NCBI GenBank assembly: GCA_034660675.1 | Contig: JAYEJT010000157.1 | Span: forward strand, 1-8,039 | DNA: 8,039 nucleotides | Origin: CG03 sp034660675 | GTDB lineage: Bacteria > CG03 | Reading direction: 5' to 3' | In this document: positions 1 through 7,536 of the stretch, piece after piece | How positions within the stretch are numbered: position 1 is the stretch's first letter | How the letters are laid out: every line of letters begins with the position of its first letter | Made by a program: the position numbers and the translations under genes | The notes under the pieces: generated by a model | What the model was told of the DNA's origin: nothing | Database searches by the model: none | Seen by the model: the letters and a program-made list of their open reading frames with translations, nothing else

Positions 1-2562
1 CTCATTGAGATTTGCCGTAATAGTTATGGTTCTTTCTCCGTCTTTATGACTGAATATGCCCACACCCTGATACTTTTCAAAAGACGCCACTTTATCCAGC
101 TTTATAAGTCTTCCGGTGTTATTGGGAATGGTGAGTTCCCTGAGAGTGTCGAAATTGCACCTGTCCTTCTCGGGGAATCTGACAACCACGTCAATATCCT
201 CATCCCCTTTTCTCATCGTCGTGGCAAGGCCGCCTTCGTAGGCGTATCTTATTGTCATCGCAATCTGCCTCACCGTCAGACCCAAACGCGAGGCGTTTTT
301 CTTGTCAATGTTTATCTGTATCTCTTCCTTGTCCAGTTCATAATCATCTTTTATGTCCTCTATGCCTTCTACCGTCAACATAAAGCTTTTTACTTCAGCG
401 GATATTTTCTCAAGCGTTTCAAACTCCGGCCCCCTGACCTCAATGGCCACCGGTTTCCCCACAGGAGGTCCGTCTCTCACGGTTTCAAATTCCAGATTTG
501 CTATGCCCTTTATATTTTTAGCGGTGACTTTCTTTCTGAGTTCCTCAACTATGACCGCCGCTTTGCGGTCACGGCTGCTTTCCGGAGTAAGGTAGACAAC
601 GCACTGCGCGTACTTCGTGCCGTATTTGTCAAAGGGCCCGCCTCCTGTATCCCCCAGATAACCTACCGTCGTCGTCACATTCAGCAGCTCGTCTTTGGAA
701 AGAGTCAAAACACTCTCTTCCACGGCGCTGATCAGGCGGTTGGTTTCCTCCAGCACTGCGCCTTCCTCCGCCTCTACCCGCACATAAAATATCTCAACCA
801 TACTCGGAAACATCTTAAAAGGCAGAAATTTGACCGCAAAGATTACCGCGAAAACAAGAACCGCTACCGCTCCGCCGATCATTCTGTATCTTCTGTTGAG
901 AGCGTACTTCAGAAGTCTCTTATACCTGTTAAGAAGCTTTATGAACCAGCCCGCATCACTGCCCTTTCTGTCATGTGAAAAAAAGTAATGCCCCAGCGTT
1001 TTCAAAAATGAAAACGGCCAGGCAATCAGCTTCGTCAGTGATCCGCGTTCCTTCTCCGCGCCCGCAGGGACCGCTGCTTTTTCCGGGCGGCTTTTGAGCG
1101 GCCGTATCCATTCAGCCAAATGAGACGGCAGTATGAGCAGCGCTTCAAACAATGATGCCACCAGGCAGGCTATTACGCTCATCGGAAAAACCCTGAGAAA
1201 CTTCCCCATTATTCCGGATATGAACATCAGCGGCAGAAAAGCCGCCGCTGTGGTGAGTATTGTCGTGGTGACAGGCGCCGCGACTTCCTGCGCGCCCTTG
1301 AGAGCGGCCTCGCGCGAGGGCATCCCGTCTTCTATGTGCCTGAAAACATTTTCCGACACAACTATCGCGTCGTCCACTATCATACCGAGAACCAGTATAA
1401 GACCGAACATGGTTATCATATTCATACTAACGCCGAAAAAAGACATCAACCACAGCGCCGAGAAAAAAGCAAAGGGTATGCCTATGGCCGTTATAAGAGC
1501 AATACGCACATTGAGAAAAACAAGAAGTGTCCCGAGAAGAAGCAACAGTCCCATAACACCGTTTGAAACGAGCACATTGAGCCGCCTCTTTACATAAAAA
1601 GCCATGTCATTGATATAATCTATGGAAACAGCGTCAGGAAGAGTCCTCTTATATTCAACGGCGGCTTTTTTTATCTCATCTACCAGGCTTATGGTGTCAC
1701 CGCTCGTTTTCTTCTTCGGGGTAATGTTTATGGACACCTTACCGTCAGTTTTATAAATAACCTCCTGCTCCTCAAAAGTTTCTTTGATGCTTGCTATGTC
1801 ACTAAGCTTCACATATTTTCCGTCGCTGTTCGTACGTATTATTATCTCCCCGAAACCCCGCGGGTCATCTATCTCGCCAACAGTCCTCAGGATGAGTTCC
1901 TTCCCCCCGGAGGTGATTGTACCTCCCGGCAGATTGAGGTTCTGCGCCCTGATTCTTTGTATAACCTGAACCAGTGATATATAGTAATCTTCAAGGTTGC
2001 GAGGGTCTATTTCAATAGCCACCTCTTTGTCACGCCAGCCCACTTTTGATATGCTGCCTATACCTTCAATATCTTTGATAATGTTTTCAAAACCTTTAAC
2101 ATATTCTCTGAGCTCTTCCTCCGGCACGCCGTCGCCGGTGAAAGACACCTCTATGAGCGGATGTTCAAGAATCATTTCTTCGGTTTCAACATCTTCAGCA
2201 TCGTCGGGAAGTTCAACCTTATCCATTTCTCTGGCTATATTTGTTATGACTCTGTCCCTGTTGGACAGATCCGATTCAAGTTCAATAAAAATTAAAGAAA
2301 AACCCTCACGCGATACGGAATTATACAAATCTATCCCGTCAATGTTATTCAACGCGTCCTCAAGCGGCATAGTGACGAGCTTCTCCACTTCCTGCGGCGA
2401 AGCTCCGGGGTACGGGGTTTTAACGAAAACATAGTCTATCTCTACCGCCGGCATCACCTCCCTCTGCATATGGAAAGCTTTATAACCGCCGACCAGCAGA
2501 GCCACCGCGGTCAGAAGATTGATCAGGACTTTCTGCCTTATGGAAAATGACGCTATACTCAT
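1..2562 (-). CDS. RND-family efflux pump, inner-membrane permease subunit (C-terminus cut by window edge)
   Basis: This is a proton-driven inner-membrane transporter of the resistance-nodulation-division (AcrB/CzcA-like) superfamily, which exports drugs, lipophilic compounds or metals through a tripartite envelope complex. The frame is open from an ATG at 2562 to base 1, giving 854 codons without a stop. Family members are usually about 1,020-1,050 residues, so roughly 170-200 residues lie outside the window. The first transmembrane helix is near residues 11-30, followed by a porter domain with the typical stretch TPYPGASPQEVE. Transmembrane helices 2-6 span about residues 330-482. The TM4 signature GMIVDDAIVVSENVFRHIE carries the paired aspartates D397 and D398, equivalent to the proton-relay pair D407/D408 of AcrB. 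TM7 is at about 561-580, followed by the second porter half. The start is supported by GGGAG about 7 nt upstream and by the ATGA overlap with the outer-membrane factor gene. Substrate cannot be told from sequence: the DD pair fits a drug-type pump, and metal export is not excluded. Confidence 0.95.
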   Translation of the reverse strand, partial: MSIASFSIRQKVLINLLTAVALLVGGYKAFHMQREVMPAVEIDYVFVKTPYPGASPQEVEKLVTMPLEDALNNIDGIDLYNSVSREGFSLIFIELESDLSNRDRVITNIAREMDKVELPDDAEDVETEEMILEHPLIEVSFTGDGVPEEELREYVKGFENIIKDIEGIGSISKVGWRDKEVAIEIDPRNLEDYYISLVQVIQRIRAQNLNLPGGTITSGGKELILRTVGEIDDPRGFGEIIIRTNSDGKYVKLSDIASIKETFEEQEVIYKTDGKVSINITPKKKTSGDTISLVDEIKKAAVEYKRTLPDAVSIDYINDMAFYVKRRLNVLVSNGVMGLLLLLGTLLVFLNVRIALITAIGIPFAFFSALWLMSFFGVSMNMITMFGLILVLGMIVDDAIVVSENVFRHIEDGMPSREAALKGAQEVAAPVTTTILTTAAAFLPLMFISGIMGKFLRVFPMSVIACLVASLFEALLILPSHLAEWIRPLKSRPEKAAVPAGAEKERGSLTKLIAWPFSFLKTLGHYFFSHDRKGSDAGWFIKLLNRYKRLLKYALNRRYRMIGGAVAVLVFAVIFAVKFLPFKMFPSMVEIFYVRVEAEEGAVLEETNRLISAVEESVLTLSKDELLNVTTTVGYLGDTGGGPFDKYGTKYAQCVVYLTPESSRDRKAAVIVEELRKKVTAKNIKGIANLEFETVRDGPPVGKPVAIEVRGPEFETLEKISAEVKSFMLTVEGIEDIKDDYELDKEEIQINIDKKNASRLGLTVRQIAMTIRYAYEGGLATTMRKGDEDIDVVVRFPEKDRCNFDTLRELTIPNNTGRLIKLDKVASFEKYQGVGIFSHKDGERTITITANLNE

Positions 2563-4001
2563 CTGCCTTCTCCCGTTATCAGTTTCAGGTCGGCAAGAGC
2601 CTTACCGTAATCCGCAAGGGCTTTTTTATGATCAATTTCAGCGCGCACAAGATCATCACGAAAAGTGAGAAGCCACTGGAGAGAGGATCTTCCCTGGCGA
2701 AATTTCCGTTCTTCAAGCTCAAGTTTTTTCTTTTGAAGAATCAGAATCTTCTCCGCCGAACGCAGATATTTTCCATGGGTGTTGACACGCCTGGTTATTT
2801 CGCGGCATTCTTTTTTCACGGCGGACATGATCTCTTCAAACTGCACGGCGGATTTAAGAACCGCCAGCTCACCGCTCCTCAATAGGCTTCCGGCCATTCT
2901 TCCTGCCGGAAAATATTTCAAACTGAGTCCGATATACCAGTTCGGTTCAAACGAATCATAATCGTCGCCCCATGAACCCGCGGAACCGGTCAGGCCGTAT
3001 CTCGTGTTGAGCTCCAGCCCCGGCAGAGTTTCGTTTTTTCTTATCTTTTTATTCAGCTTATCAATTTTTATTTTAAGCTCCGCCGCCCTGATATCGGGAC
3101 GCTTCGCAAAAGCTTTTCTGAGCACATCTGCTTCTTTAATTTTTTGCGGAGATTTGCCATATTCCGCCGACGAGGATGTGTCAAAAACGTAAGCGTCTCT
3201 TTCGGCGAGCCCCATGATATTCCTCAAAGCGTCACGGGCATTCATCACACGGTCTTCGGACAAAAGCACGGACATCTCTTTAATGGCCGTCGCGCTTTCC
3301 GTGGCTATGAGGTCGGCTTCCTCAATGAGTCCATCGGCATATTTCCGTTTATTCACATCCAGCAGCTCCCTGTCATGCTTGAGAAATTTTTTCTGAGTCT
3401 GAAGGTTCTGCTCCTGGAAACCAAGTTCTATGAAAGCCTTCTCTATGGCAGAGGCGAGAACATTAACGGCAATTTCCAGAGCATAAGCGCTCATTTTCTC
3501 TCCTGTCTCCGCCGCTTCAAATGCGGACTTATCGTTTCTTCCCGCAAAATTTTTAAGAAGCGGCTGATTATAGGCGAGTGTCACATCCGTGTTAAAAGTC
3601 GGATTCGGCGCCGAAGCCATCGTCTTAAAAGCTGAAGCGCTGTCATCTCTTTCATTTTCCCAGCTGACGCTCAAATTGCCGCCCGTGGAAGACAGTTTTT
3701 TTGAAGCCGACATTGTCAGATTATCTTTTTGTATAACATCGCCGTACACAGCGTTGGCTCCCGTGTTTTCAATATTCAGTTTAGACAGGCCGGCGCTCAG
3801 CACCGGTTCATACTGCGCATTTATCCGGGCAGTGATCTCCCCCGCTCCGCTGACATCATGCTCCGCTATCTTTATGCCGTAATTCCTCTCAACGCCTATT
3901 CTGACGCAAGCGGCGGAATCCAGCGCTTTTTCCCCCGCGCTTAAAAACGATGTCATGAACAGAAAATATAAAAATGCCGTGGAAATTAATTTTTTATTCA
4001 T
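2559..4001 (-). CDS. TolC-like outer-membrane efflux protein (OMF)
   Basis: This 480-residue protein is an outer-membrane factor of the TolC/OprM type (OEP family). Such proteins form a trimeric outer-membrane barrel and periplasmic alpha-helical tunnel that serves as the exit duct for an RND pump. The N-terminus is a clear Sec signal peptide: lysines at 3-4, a hydrophobic core to about residue 20, and a likely cut after SFLSA. No lipobox cysteine is present. The two-fold OEP repeat is visible. Repeat one has PLLKNFAGR near 146-154 and KYADGLIEEADLIATESA near 219-236. Repeat two begins with the family's RPDIRAAELKI near 300 and ends in a long helical stretch rich in Lys, Glu and Ala. Length is normal for the family. 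The start overlaps the padR-like stop by 4 bp (ATGA), with AAAGG upstream as a modest ribosome binding site. Its stop likewise overlaps the RND start by 4 bp, implying translational coupling of an exporter set. Confidence 0.93.
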   Translation of the reverse strand: MNKKLISTAFLYFLFMTSFLSAGEKALDSAACVRIGVERNYGIKIAEHDVSGAGEITARINAQYEPVLSAGLSKLNIENTGANAVYGDVIQKDNLTMSASKKLSSTGGNLSVSWENERDDSASAFKTMASAPNPTFNTDVTLAYNQPLLKNFAGRNDKSAFEAAETGEKMSAYALEIAVNVLASAIEKAFIELGFQEQNLQTQKKFLKHDRELLDVNKRKYADGLIEEADLIATESATAIKEMSVLLSEDRVMNARDALRNIMGLAERDAYVFDTSSSAEYGKSPQKIKEADVLRKAFAKRPDIRAAELKIKIDKLNKKIRKNETLPGLELNTRYGLTGSAGSWGDDYDSFEPNWYIGLSLKYFPAGRMAGSLLRSGELAVLKSAVQFEEIMSAVKKECREITRRVNTHGKYLRSAEKILILQKKKLELEERKFRQGRSSLQWLLTFRDDLVRAEIDHKKALADYGKALADLKLITGEGR

Positions 4002-4546
4002 CGCTTAAAACCTTTCACGCCGGATTTAACGCTTTTGATAACCGCTTCCACATTTTTTATTTCCGTTTTTATGTGATTCATTGAATTGATAATTATAAAA
4101 GCCCAGTTAAAAGGGATTTTTTTGATAAACCCGCTGTGTTTATCATCCACGTGTCTCAGGAAATCTTTTAAAGCGTCTTTCCTTATATTGAGAGACGCGA
4201 GCGCTTCATTCGCGGACAAATGAAGCATAAAACCCATAGACAGAAGAAAAACGGCGTTGTTCTCCCTTTCATATAGCGACAGGCCTTTTTTTAAAAGAGC
4301 CTTCAGTTCCCTGCCGCCGCGGGCTGTTATGTGATACTCTTTTCTCTCCGGCATTTTCCCTATTTTCTTTTTTTTGACCTTAACGAGACCTTTTTTGTTC
4401 AGCGACGAAAGATTGTTATAGATAGACGCGGTGTTAATTTTTGCCCAATGCTCCATGTATCTTTCTTCTATCTGCCTGTTTATCTCGTAACCGTGCATGG
4501 GCTGTTCTTTAAGCAACCCGAGCAAAGCGATCTTATATCTTATCAT
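3998..4546 (-). CDS. PadR-family winged-helix transcriptional regulator
   Basis: This is a 182-residue PadR-like repressor of the type that commonly controls efflux genes and releases DNA on binding a small hydrophobic ligand. The N-terminal winged helix spans about residues 1-85. It opens with the family-typical IALLGLLKEQPMHGYEI, has a recognition helix around KINTASIYNNLSSLNKKGLV (37-56) and a basic wing ending at ERKEYHITARGGRELK. The C-terminal half (about 90-180) is helical and probably makes the dimerisation and ligand pocket. The reading frame can be extended upstream to a TTG at 4564. The ATG at 4546 is preferred because AGGAGGT (4559-4553) lies 6 nt ahead of it, inside the extension. 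As first gene of the operon, overlapping the OMF gene by 4 bp, it probably represses its own transcript. Composition is AT-rich; for example, bases 4081-4140 hold only 18 G or C. The inducer is unknown. Confidence 0.9.
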   Translation of the reverse strand: MIRYKIALLGLLKEQPMHGYEINRQIEERYMEHWAKINTASIYNNLSSLNKKGLVKVKKKKIGKMPERKEYHITARGGRELKALLKKGLSLYERENNAVFLLSMGFMLHLSANEALASLNIRKDALKDFLRHVDDKHSGFIKKIPFNWAFIIINSMNHIKTEIKNVEAVIKSVKSGVKGFKR

Positions 4547-4552
4547 CAGCGT

Positions 4553-4559
4553 ACCTCCT
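4553..4559 (-). promoter_or_regulatory. Ribosome binding site deciding the PadR start
   Basis: On the minus strand this reads AGGAGGT, a near-perfect Shine-Dalgarno sequence. It ends 6 nt before the ATG at 4546, so translation should begin there. A more upstream TTG at 4564 would place this ribosome binding site inside the coding region. Confidence 0.85.
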
Positions 4560-4584
4560 CGCAATATTCCCGAAACTATTCTAA

Positions 4585-4600
4585 TCTGGATTATTCCAAA
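4585..4600 (-). promoter_or_regulatory. Candidate PadR operator (imperfect palindrome over the transcription start)
   Basis: The minus strand reads TTTGGAATAATCCAGA: arms TTTGGA and TCCAGA pair at 5 of 6 positions around ATAA. It touches the -10 box and covers the predicted start of transcription, where a bound dimer would block initiation. Copies of ATTAGA flank it on both sides. Assignment to the adjacent PadR protein is inferred from position only; PadR operators differ between family members. Confidence 0.35.
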
Positions 4601-4628
4601 CTCTAATATTTTCGGCAGGTGTTGTCAA
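4600..4628 (-). promoter_or_regulatory. Sigma70-type promoter of the padR-OMF-RND operon
   Basis: The minus strand carries a perfect -35 box TTGACA (4628-4623), a 17-bp spacer, and the -10 box TAGAGT (4605-4600), which matches TATAAT at 4 of 6 positions. Transcription would start near 4593, leaving a 5' leader of about 47 nt before the PadR ATG. The weak -10 with ideal -35 and spacing is compatible with a regulated promoter. Confidence 0.6.
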
Positions 4629-4643
4629 TCCCCAGAAAATGTA

Positions 4644-4662
4644 CCCTAAAAAGGGGACGTCC
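4644..4662. repeat. Paired short palindromes between rlmN and the efflux promoter
   Basis: Two adjacent self-complementary stretches lie just downstream of rlmN. CCCT-AAAA-AGGG (4644-4655) could form a small hairpin, and GGACGTCC (4655-4662) is a perfect 8-bp palindrome. Neither is followed by a U-run on the minus strand in the form of a normal intrinsic terminator. Blocks of this GGGACGTCC-like kind can be edges of small transposable elements, but no transposase or matching second end is in the window, so this is only a possible relic. Confidence 0.3.
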
Positions 4663-4697
4663 ACAATAAAAACAATAAAAAGTGAAAGACGGCGGCC

Positions 4698-5732
4698 TTA
4701 TTTTTTCCCCGAACGGGAAATTTTCGCTTTGAGCTGGCCGCAGGCGGCGGATATATCCCTGCCCCGGGGCCTGCGGATGGTGTAAAAGACGCCGCGGCTT
4801 TTGAGAACATCCACAAAATCGCCTATCTCATTCCCCGACGGGGCCTTCCAGTCAAAATGCTCCGACGGATTGTAAGGAATTATGTTGAGCTTGTGAGGAA
4901 CGCCTTTCACATACATTGAAAGCGCAGCGGCGTCTTTCTCCGACGAATTAAAACCGCTTATGAGAATGTATTCAAAAGTTATGGCGAATTTTTCTTTTTC
5001 ATAAAATTTCTTCAGGGCTTTCATGAGTTTTCCCGTGTTCCATTTTTTGTTCACGGGCATTAACTTAGAGCGTTTCTTGTCGTCAGCCGAATGAAGTGAA
5101 ACCGATATCCTCAAACCGGGCGCCGTTTCCGTAAGGCGCTCTATCCCCGGCACAAGGCCGCAGGTGGAAACAACGACTTTTCTTTTGCCTATCTCAAGCC
5201 CCCTGTTATCCATAAATATGGCAACGGCCTTCATGAGATTTTCAAAATTATCCAGAGGTTCGCCCACACCCATAAAAACGACATTCGTCACTCTTTCGCC
5301 CGTGTCCTTTTCAACGGCCAGAAGCTGTCCCGTTATTTCAGAGGGAAGAAGATTTCTTTTAAAGCCCTTTAAACCGCTCACACAGAATTTGCAGCCGAAT
5401 TTGCATCCGACCTGTGTGGAAACGCAGAGGGTGCGTCTTTTTCTCTCGGGGATGAGAACGCTCTCAACGGCGTTGCCGTCGGAAAGGCCCATCAGAAATT
5501 TTAGCGTGCCGTCCGACGACACCTCTTTTTCCAGCACATTGATTTCAGATAAATAAAAAACTTTTTTTAGATATTCCCTGAGTTTAACGGGAATATTTCC
5601 CATGAGCGAAAAATCGTTCACCCTCTTGCGGTATATCCATTCAAACATCTGCTGCGCGTGAAAAGCGGGAACGCCGCGACTCACACAGACCTCTTTCAAA
5701 TCTTCTCTCGTTAAATTTTTAATGTCCCTCAT
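4698..5732 (-). CDS. rlmN: Dual-specificity 23S rRNA A2503 / tRNA A37 C2-methyltransferase RlmN
   Basis: This 344-residue protein is a radical-SAM enzyme that methylates carbon 2 of A2503 in 23S rRNA at the peptidyl-transferase centre. In many bacteria it also methylates A37 of some tRNAs. The [4Fe-4S] cluster motif is CKFGCKFC, with cysteines 110, 114 and 117. The mechanism-specific pair is present too: C103 in TLCVSTQVGC (equivalent to E. coli C118) and C331 in SAACGQL (equivalent to E. coli C355), which carry the covalent intermediate and the methyl group. The SAM-binding GEPL is at 157-160, and RRPRGRDISAACGQL near the C-terminus is a strong family signature. The N-terminal accessory helical domain (1-95) is intact and the length is normal. 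The resistance paralogue Cfr is unlikely given the match to the RlmN C-terminal motif. It starts 26 bp after the NAD(P)HX repair gene. The ribosome binding site is weak: GGGGTGA lies rather far upstream of the ATG. Confidence 0.96.
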   Translation of the reverse strand: MRDIKNLTREDLKEVCVSRGVPAFHAQQMFEWIYRKRVNDFSLMGNIPVKLREYLKKVFYLSEINVLEKEVSSDGTLKFLMGLSDGNAVESVLIPERKRRTLCVSTQVGCKFGCKFCVSGLKGFKRNLLPSEITGQLLAVEKDTGERVTNVVFMGVGEPLDNFENLMKAVAIFMDNRGLEIGKRKVVVSTCGLVPGIERLTETAPGLRISVSLHSADDKKRSKLMPVNKKWNTGKLMKALKKFYEKEKFAITFEYILISGFNSSEKDAAALSMYVKGVPHKLNIIPYNPSEHFDWKAPSGNEIGDFVDVLKSRGVFYTIRRPRGRDISAACGQLKAKISRSGKK

Positions 5733-5758
5733 AAGTATCTGTCTTCACCCCGCGGCTG

Positions 5759-7234
5759 TTAAGCCAGCCGTCCTTCTTTCATGATTTTCATAGCCCGCGG
5801 CAAAAGCGAGGCAATATCTCTGATGAGAGCTCCCGCATTCCCGTTTTTTTTCATAAACAAATCAGCGGCAAGGCCGTGTGCGTAAACAGCCGCAAGCGCG
5901 CCGGAAAAAACGTCCATACCCCCGGCGATCAAACCCGCCGTAATCCCCGCAAGAAGATCTCCCGTGCCCCCGGAAGCCAGAACGGGATTTCCCGTGGGAT
6001 TTATCATAACGGTTTTTCCCTCGGAAATCACCGTCCTGTGACCTTTCAGCACGACAACCGCTCCCAAACTTGCCGAAAGTTTTTTCACCGTGTTCCACGA
6101 ACCCGGAGCGGCAAGAGCCCCCCTCGTGAGAATTCTGGCCTCTCCCGTGTGGGGCGTAAACACGCAATTTTTGAGCTTTTTTAAATAACCGTATTTCTTC
6201 GCGAGAAATATGCCGTCAGCGTCTATGACTTTCGGAACATCTGTTTTTGAAAAAATTTCAAGAACATCCACGGCGCGCAACGCAGATTTCCTGCCGAAAC
6301 CCGGACCGAAAACAATGGCTCTCACTTTTTTCTCTTTTATGTATTTCTCAAAATCAGCGTCATCATCAAGGATGATAGCCTCGGGGAAATTCTTCAGCTC
6401 TCCCGCTATCGTTACAAGGCCGGCGCCACCGCGAAGCGCGCCGAGCGCGGCCAGAGACGCCGCGCCTTTCATGGCCCCCGCGAAAATTAGCACATGACCC
6501 GATGTGTATTTGTGTGATTTGCTGCTTCTTGCGGGAATTTTTGAACCAATGTCCCGCGGAGCAATCATACCCGCGACCGTTTTCCTGTCCGTTTTTTTTA
6601 GGCCTATATCAACAACCCTGACCGAACCCGATATTTCCGCGCCTCTTCCCAGAAACAGACCCTTTTTAGGGAAGCCGAAAGTCACGCTGAAATCCGCGTT
6701 CACGGCCAATCCGGCTTTCCCCGTGTCCGAATCAATGCCCGACGGCACATCGCAGGCAACAACCAATCTTTTGGAAGCGTTTATCAATTTTATGGCCGAA
6801 GCCGCTCGTCCCCCCGGTATTCCGTGAAAACCCGTGCCGAAAATGCCGTCAACAACGCAGTCGGCTCTTCTTAAACTTTCTTTGAGCGCTGAGGACGAGG
6901 GCATAAAAACAACACCTTGCCCCGAAATTGACTGAGCCCATAGAAAACTGGAATTGACTTTTTCCCGCGGGAAAACGCAGAAGATCTCAACCTCAGTGCT
7001 TTTTCTGATCAGGCCCGACGCCGTAATACCGTCGGCGCCGTTGTTTCCCGGCCCCGTCACAAAAACCACGCGTTTAGCGTCCAGCGAATCTATGAATTCC
7101 GCAAGGCCTTTGGCCGCCCGCTTCATAAGAGTTCTGCCCGGCGTTCCCGCTCTAATGGCTCTCTTATCCGCCGCCATGACCTCGCTGCCCGAAAGAACGG
7201 GGACGGTTCTGGTTTTTTTTTCGTTCTTTTTCAT
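5759..7234 (-). CDS. nnr: Bifunctional NAD(P)HX epimerase / ADP-dependent NAD(P)HX dehydratase (YjeF/Nnr)
   Basis: This 491-residue cytoplasmic repair enzyme restores damaged, hydrated NADH and NADPH. The N-terminal YjeF_N domain (about 11-215) interconverts R- and S-NAD(P)HX, and the C-terminal ribokinase-like domain (about 225-485) dehydrates S-NAD(P)HX using ADP or ATP. Epimerase marks are GPGNNGADG (61-69; the usual form is GNNGGDG), VVDGIFGTG (127-134) and CDVPSGIDSDTGK (161-173). Dehydratase marks are KYTSGHVLIFAG (242-253), GALRGGAGLVT (265-275), VFGPGFG (308-314), VIDADG (336-341), TPHTGE (360-365; usually TPHPGE) and the nucleotide-binding loop GGTGDLLAGI (422-431) with likely catalytic D426. 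Both domains look complete. The ATG overlaps the toxin stop by 4 bp (ATGA) and has no good ribosome binding site nearby, so translation probably depends on ribosomes arriving from the toxin gene. GC content is visibly higher than in the toxin-antitoxin pair. Confidence 0.95.
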   Translation of the reverse strand: MKKNEKKTRTVPVLSGSEVMAADKRAIRAGTPGRTLMKRAAKGLAEFIDSLDAKRVVFVTGPGNNGADGITASGLIRKSTEVEIFCVFPREKVNSSFLWAQSISGQGVVFMPSSSALKESLRRADCVVDGIFGTGFHGIPGGRAASAIKLINASKRLVVACDVPSGIDSDTGKAGLAVNADFSVTFGFPKKGLFLGRGAEISGSVRVVDIGLKKTDRKTVAGMIAPRDIGSKIPARSSKSHKYTSGHVLIFAGAMKGAASLAALGALRGGAGLVTIAGELKNFPEAIILDDDADFEKYIKEKKVRAIVFGPGFGRKSALRAVDVLEIFSKTDVPKVIDADGIFLAKKYGYLKKLKNCVFTPHTGEARILTRGALAAPGSWNTVKKLSASLGAVVVLKGHRTVISEGKTVMINPTGNPVLASGGTGDLLAGITAGLIAGGMDVFSGALAAVYAHGLAADLFMKKNGNAGALIRDIASLLPRAMKIMKEGRLA

Positions 7235-7536
7235 GTTTTTTTATATGTTGTTTTGCCTCTTTGCCTCAGAACAAACACCCACACAATTTTCTTTTTACAA
7301 TCCACATCATACAAAACCCTATAATCACCTATCCTCAGCCTGTAACGCGCTGTGTATTCAAACACCTCCACAGGCGGCGCTAAAAATCTGAATTTTTTAC
7401 CTTCCGGCAAAGGATTTTTTCCCAAATCCTCAACGCCCGTCATTATTTTTTCCCTCATTCTTTTTGAAATTTTCAGCAGTTTCTTTTCAAATTTCCTCCT
7501 GACTGCAATATCGGGAAAAAGAACTTTGAATTTCAC
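7231..7536 (-). CDS. RelE/ParE-superfamily toxin of a type II toxin-antitoxin module
   Basis: This 101-residue basic protein has the RelE/ParE fold. Most relatives are ribosome-dependent mRNA interferases; some (ParE) poison gyrase. The N-terminal helical hairpin (about 8-40) contains FEKKLLKISKRMREKI. The diagnostic strand region YTARYRLRIGDYRVLYDVD covers 61-79, and the last strand VWVFVLRQRGKTTYKK covers 85-100. Candidate RNA-contacting or catalytic residues are R66, R68, R73, R91, R93 and Y98, placed as in RelE-like nucleases. I cannot tell a RelE-type ribonuclease from a ParE-type toxin by reading alone. The start is GTG, overlapping the antitoxin stop by 4 bp (GTGA), which ties toxin synthesis to antitoxin translation. 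The gene is intact and full length. Confidence 0.88.
   Translation of the reverse strand: MKFKVLFPDIAVRRKFEKKLLKISKRMREKIMTGVEDLGKNPLPEGKKFRFLAPPVEVFEYTARYRLRIGDYRVLYDVDCKKKIVWVFVLRQRGKTTYKKT

Noticed and set aside
46..978. Plus-strand open frame of 310 codons
   Set aside because: It lies entirely antisense to the RND pump, whose minus-strand frame has clear family motifs over the same bases. The plus-strand product shows no recognisable domain and no ribosome binding site.
1133..2434. Several plus-strand frames of 60-155 codons
   Set aside because: They are shadows opposite the pump's porter and TM2-TM6 region. Their composition is the complement of conserved RND codons.
2547..3944. Plus-strand frames opposite the outer-membrane factor
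   Set aside because: The minus-strand frame has a signal peptide and both OEP repeats. The antisense frames have no family features.
4640..4697. Intrinsic terminator after rlmN
   Set aside because: GGACGTCC has no loop and CCCTAAAAAGGG is a weak 4-bp stem. Neither is followed by a U-tract on the minus strand, so a terminator call is not supported.
4698..5732. Cfr-type antibiotic-resistance methyltransferase instead of RlmN
   Set aside because: The C-terminal RRPRGRDISAACGQL signature, the length and the housekeeping neighbour all fit RlmN.
5862..6184. Overlapping frames of about 100 codons on both strands inside nnr
   Set aside because: Both are low-complexity by-products of the conserved dehydratase domain, which occupies the true frame.
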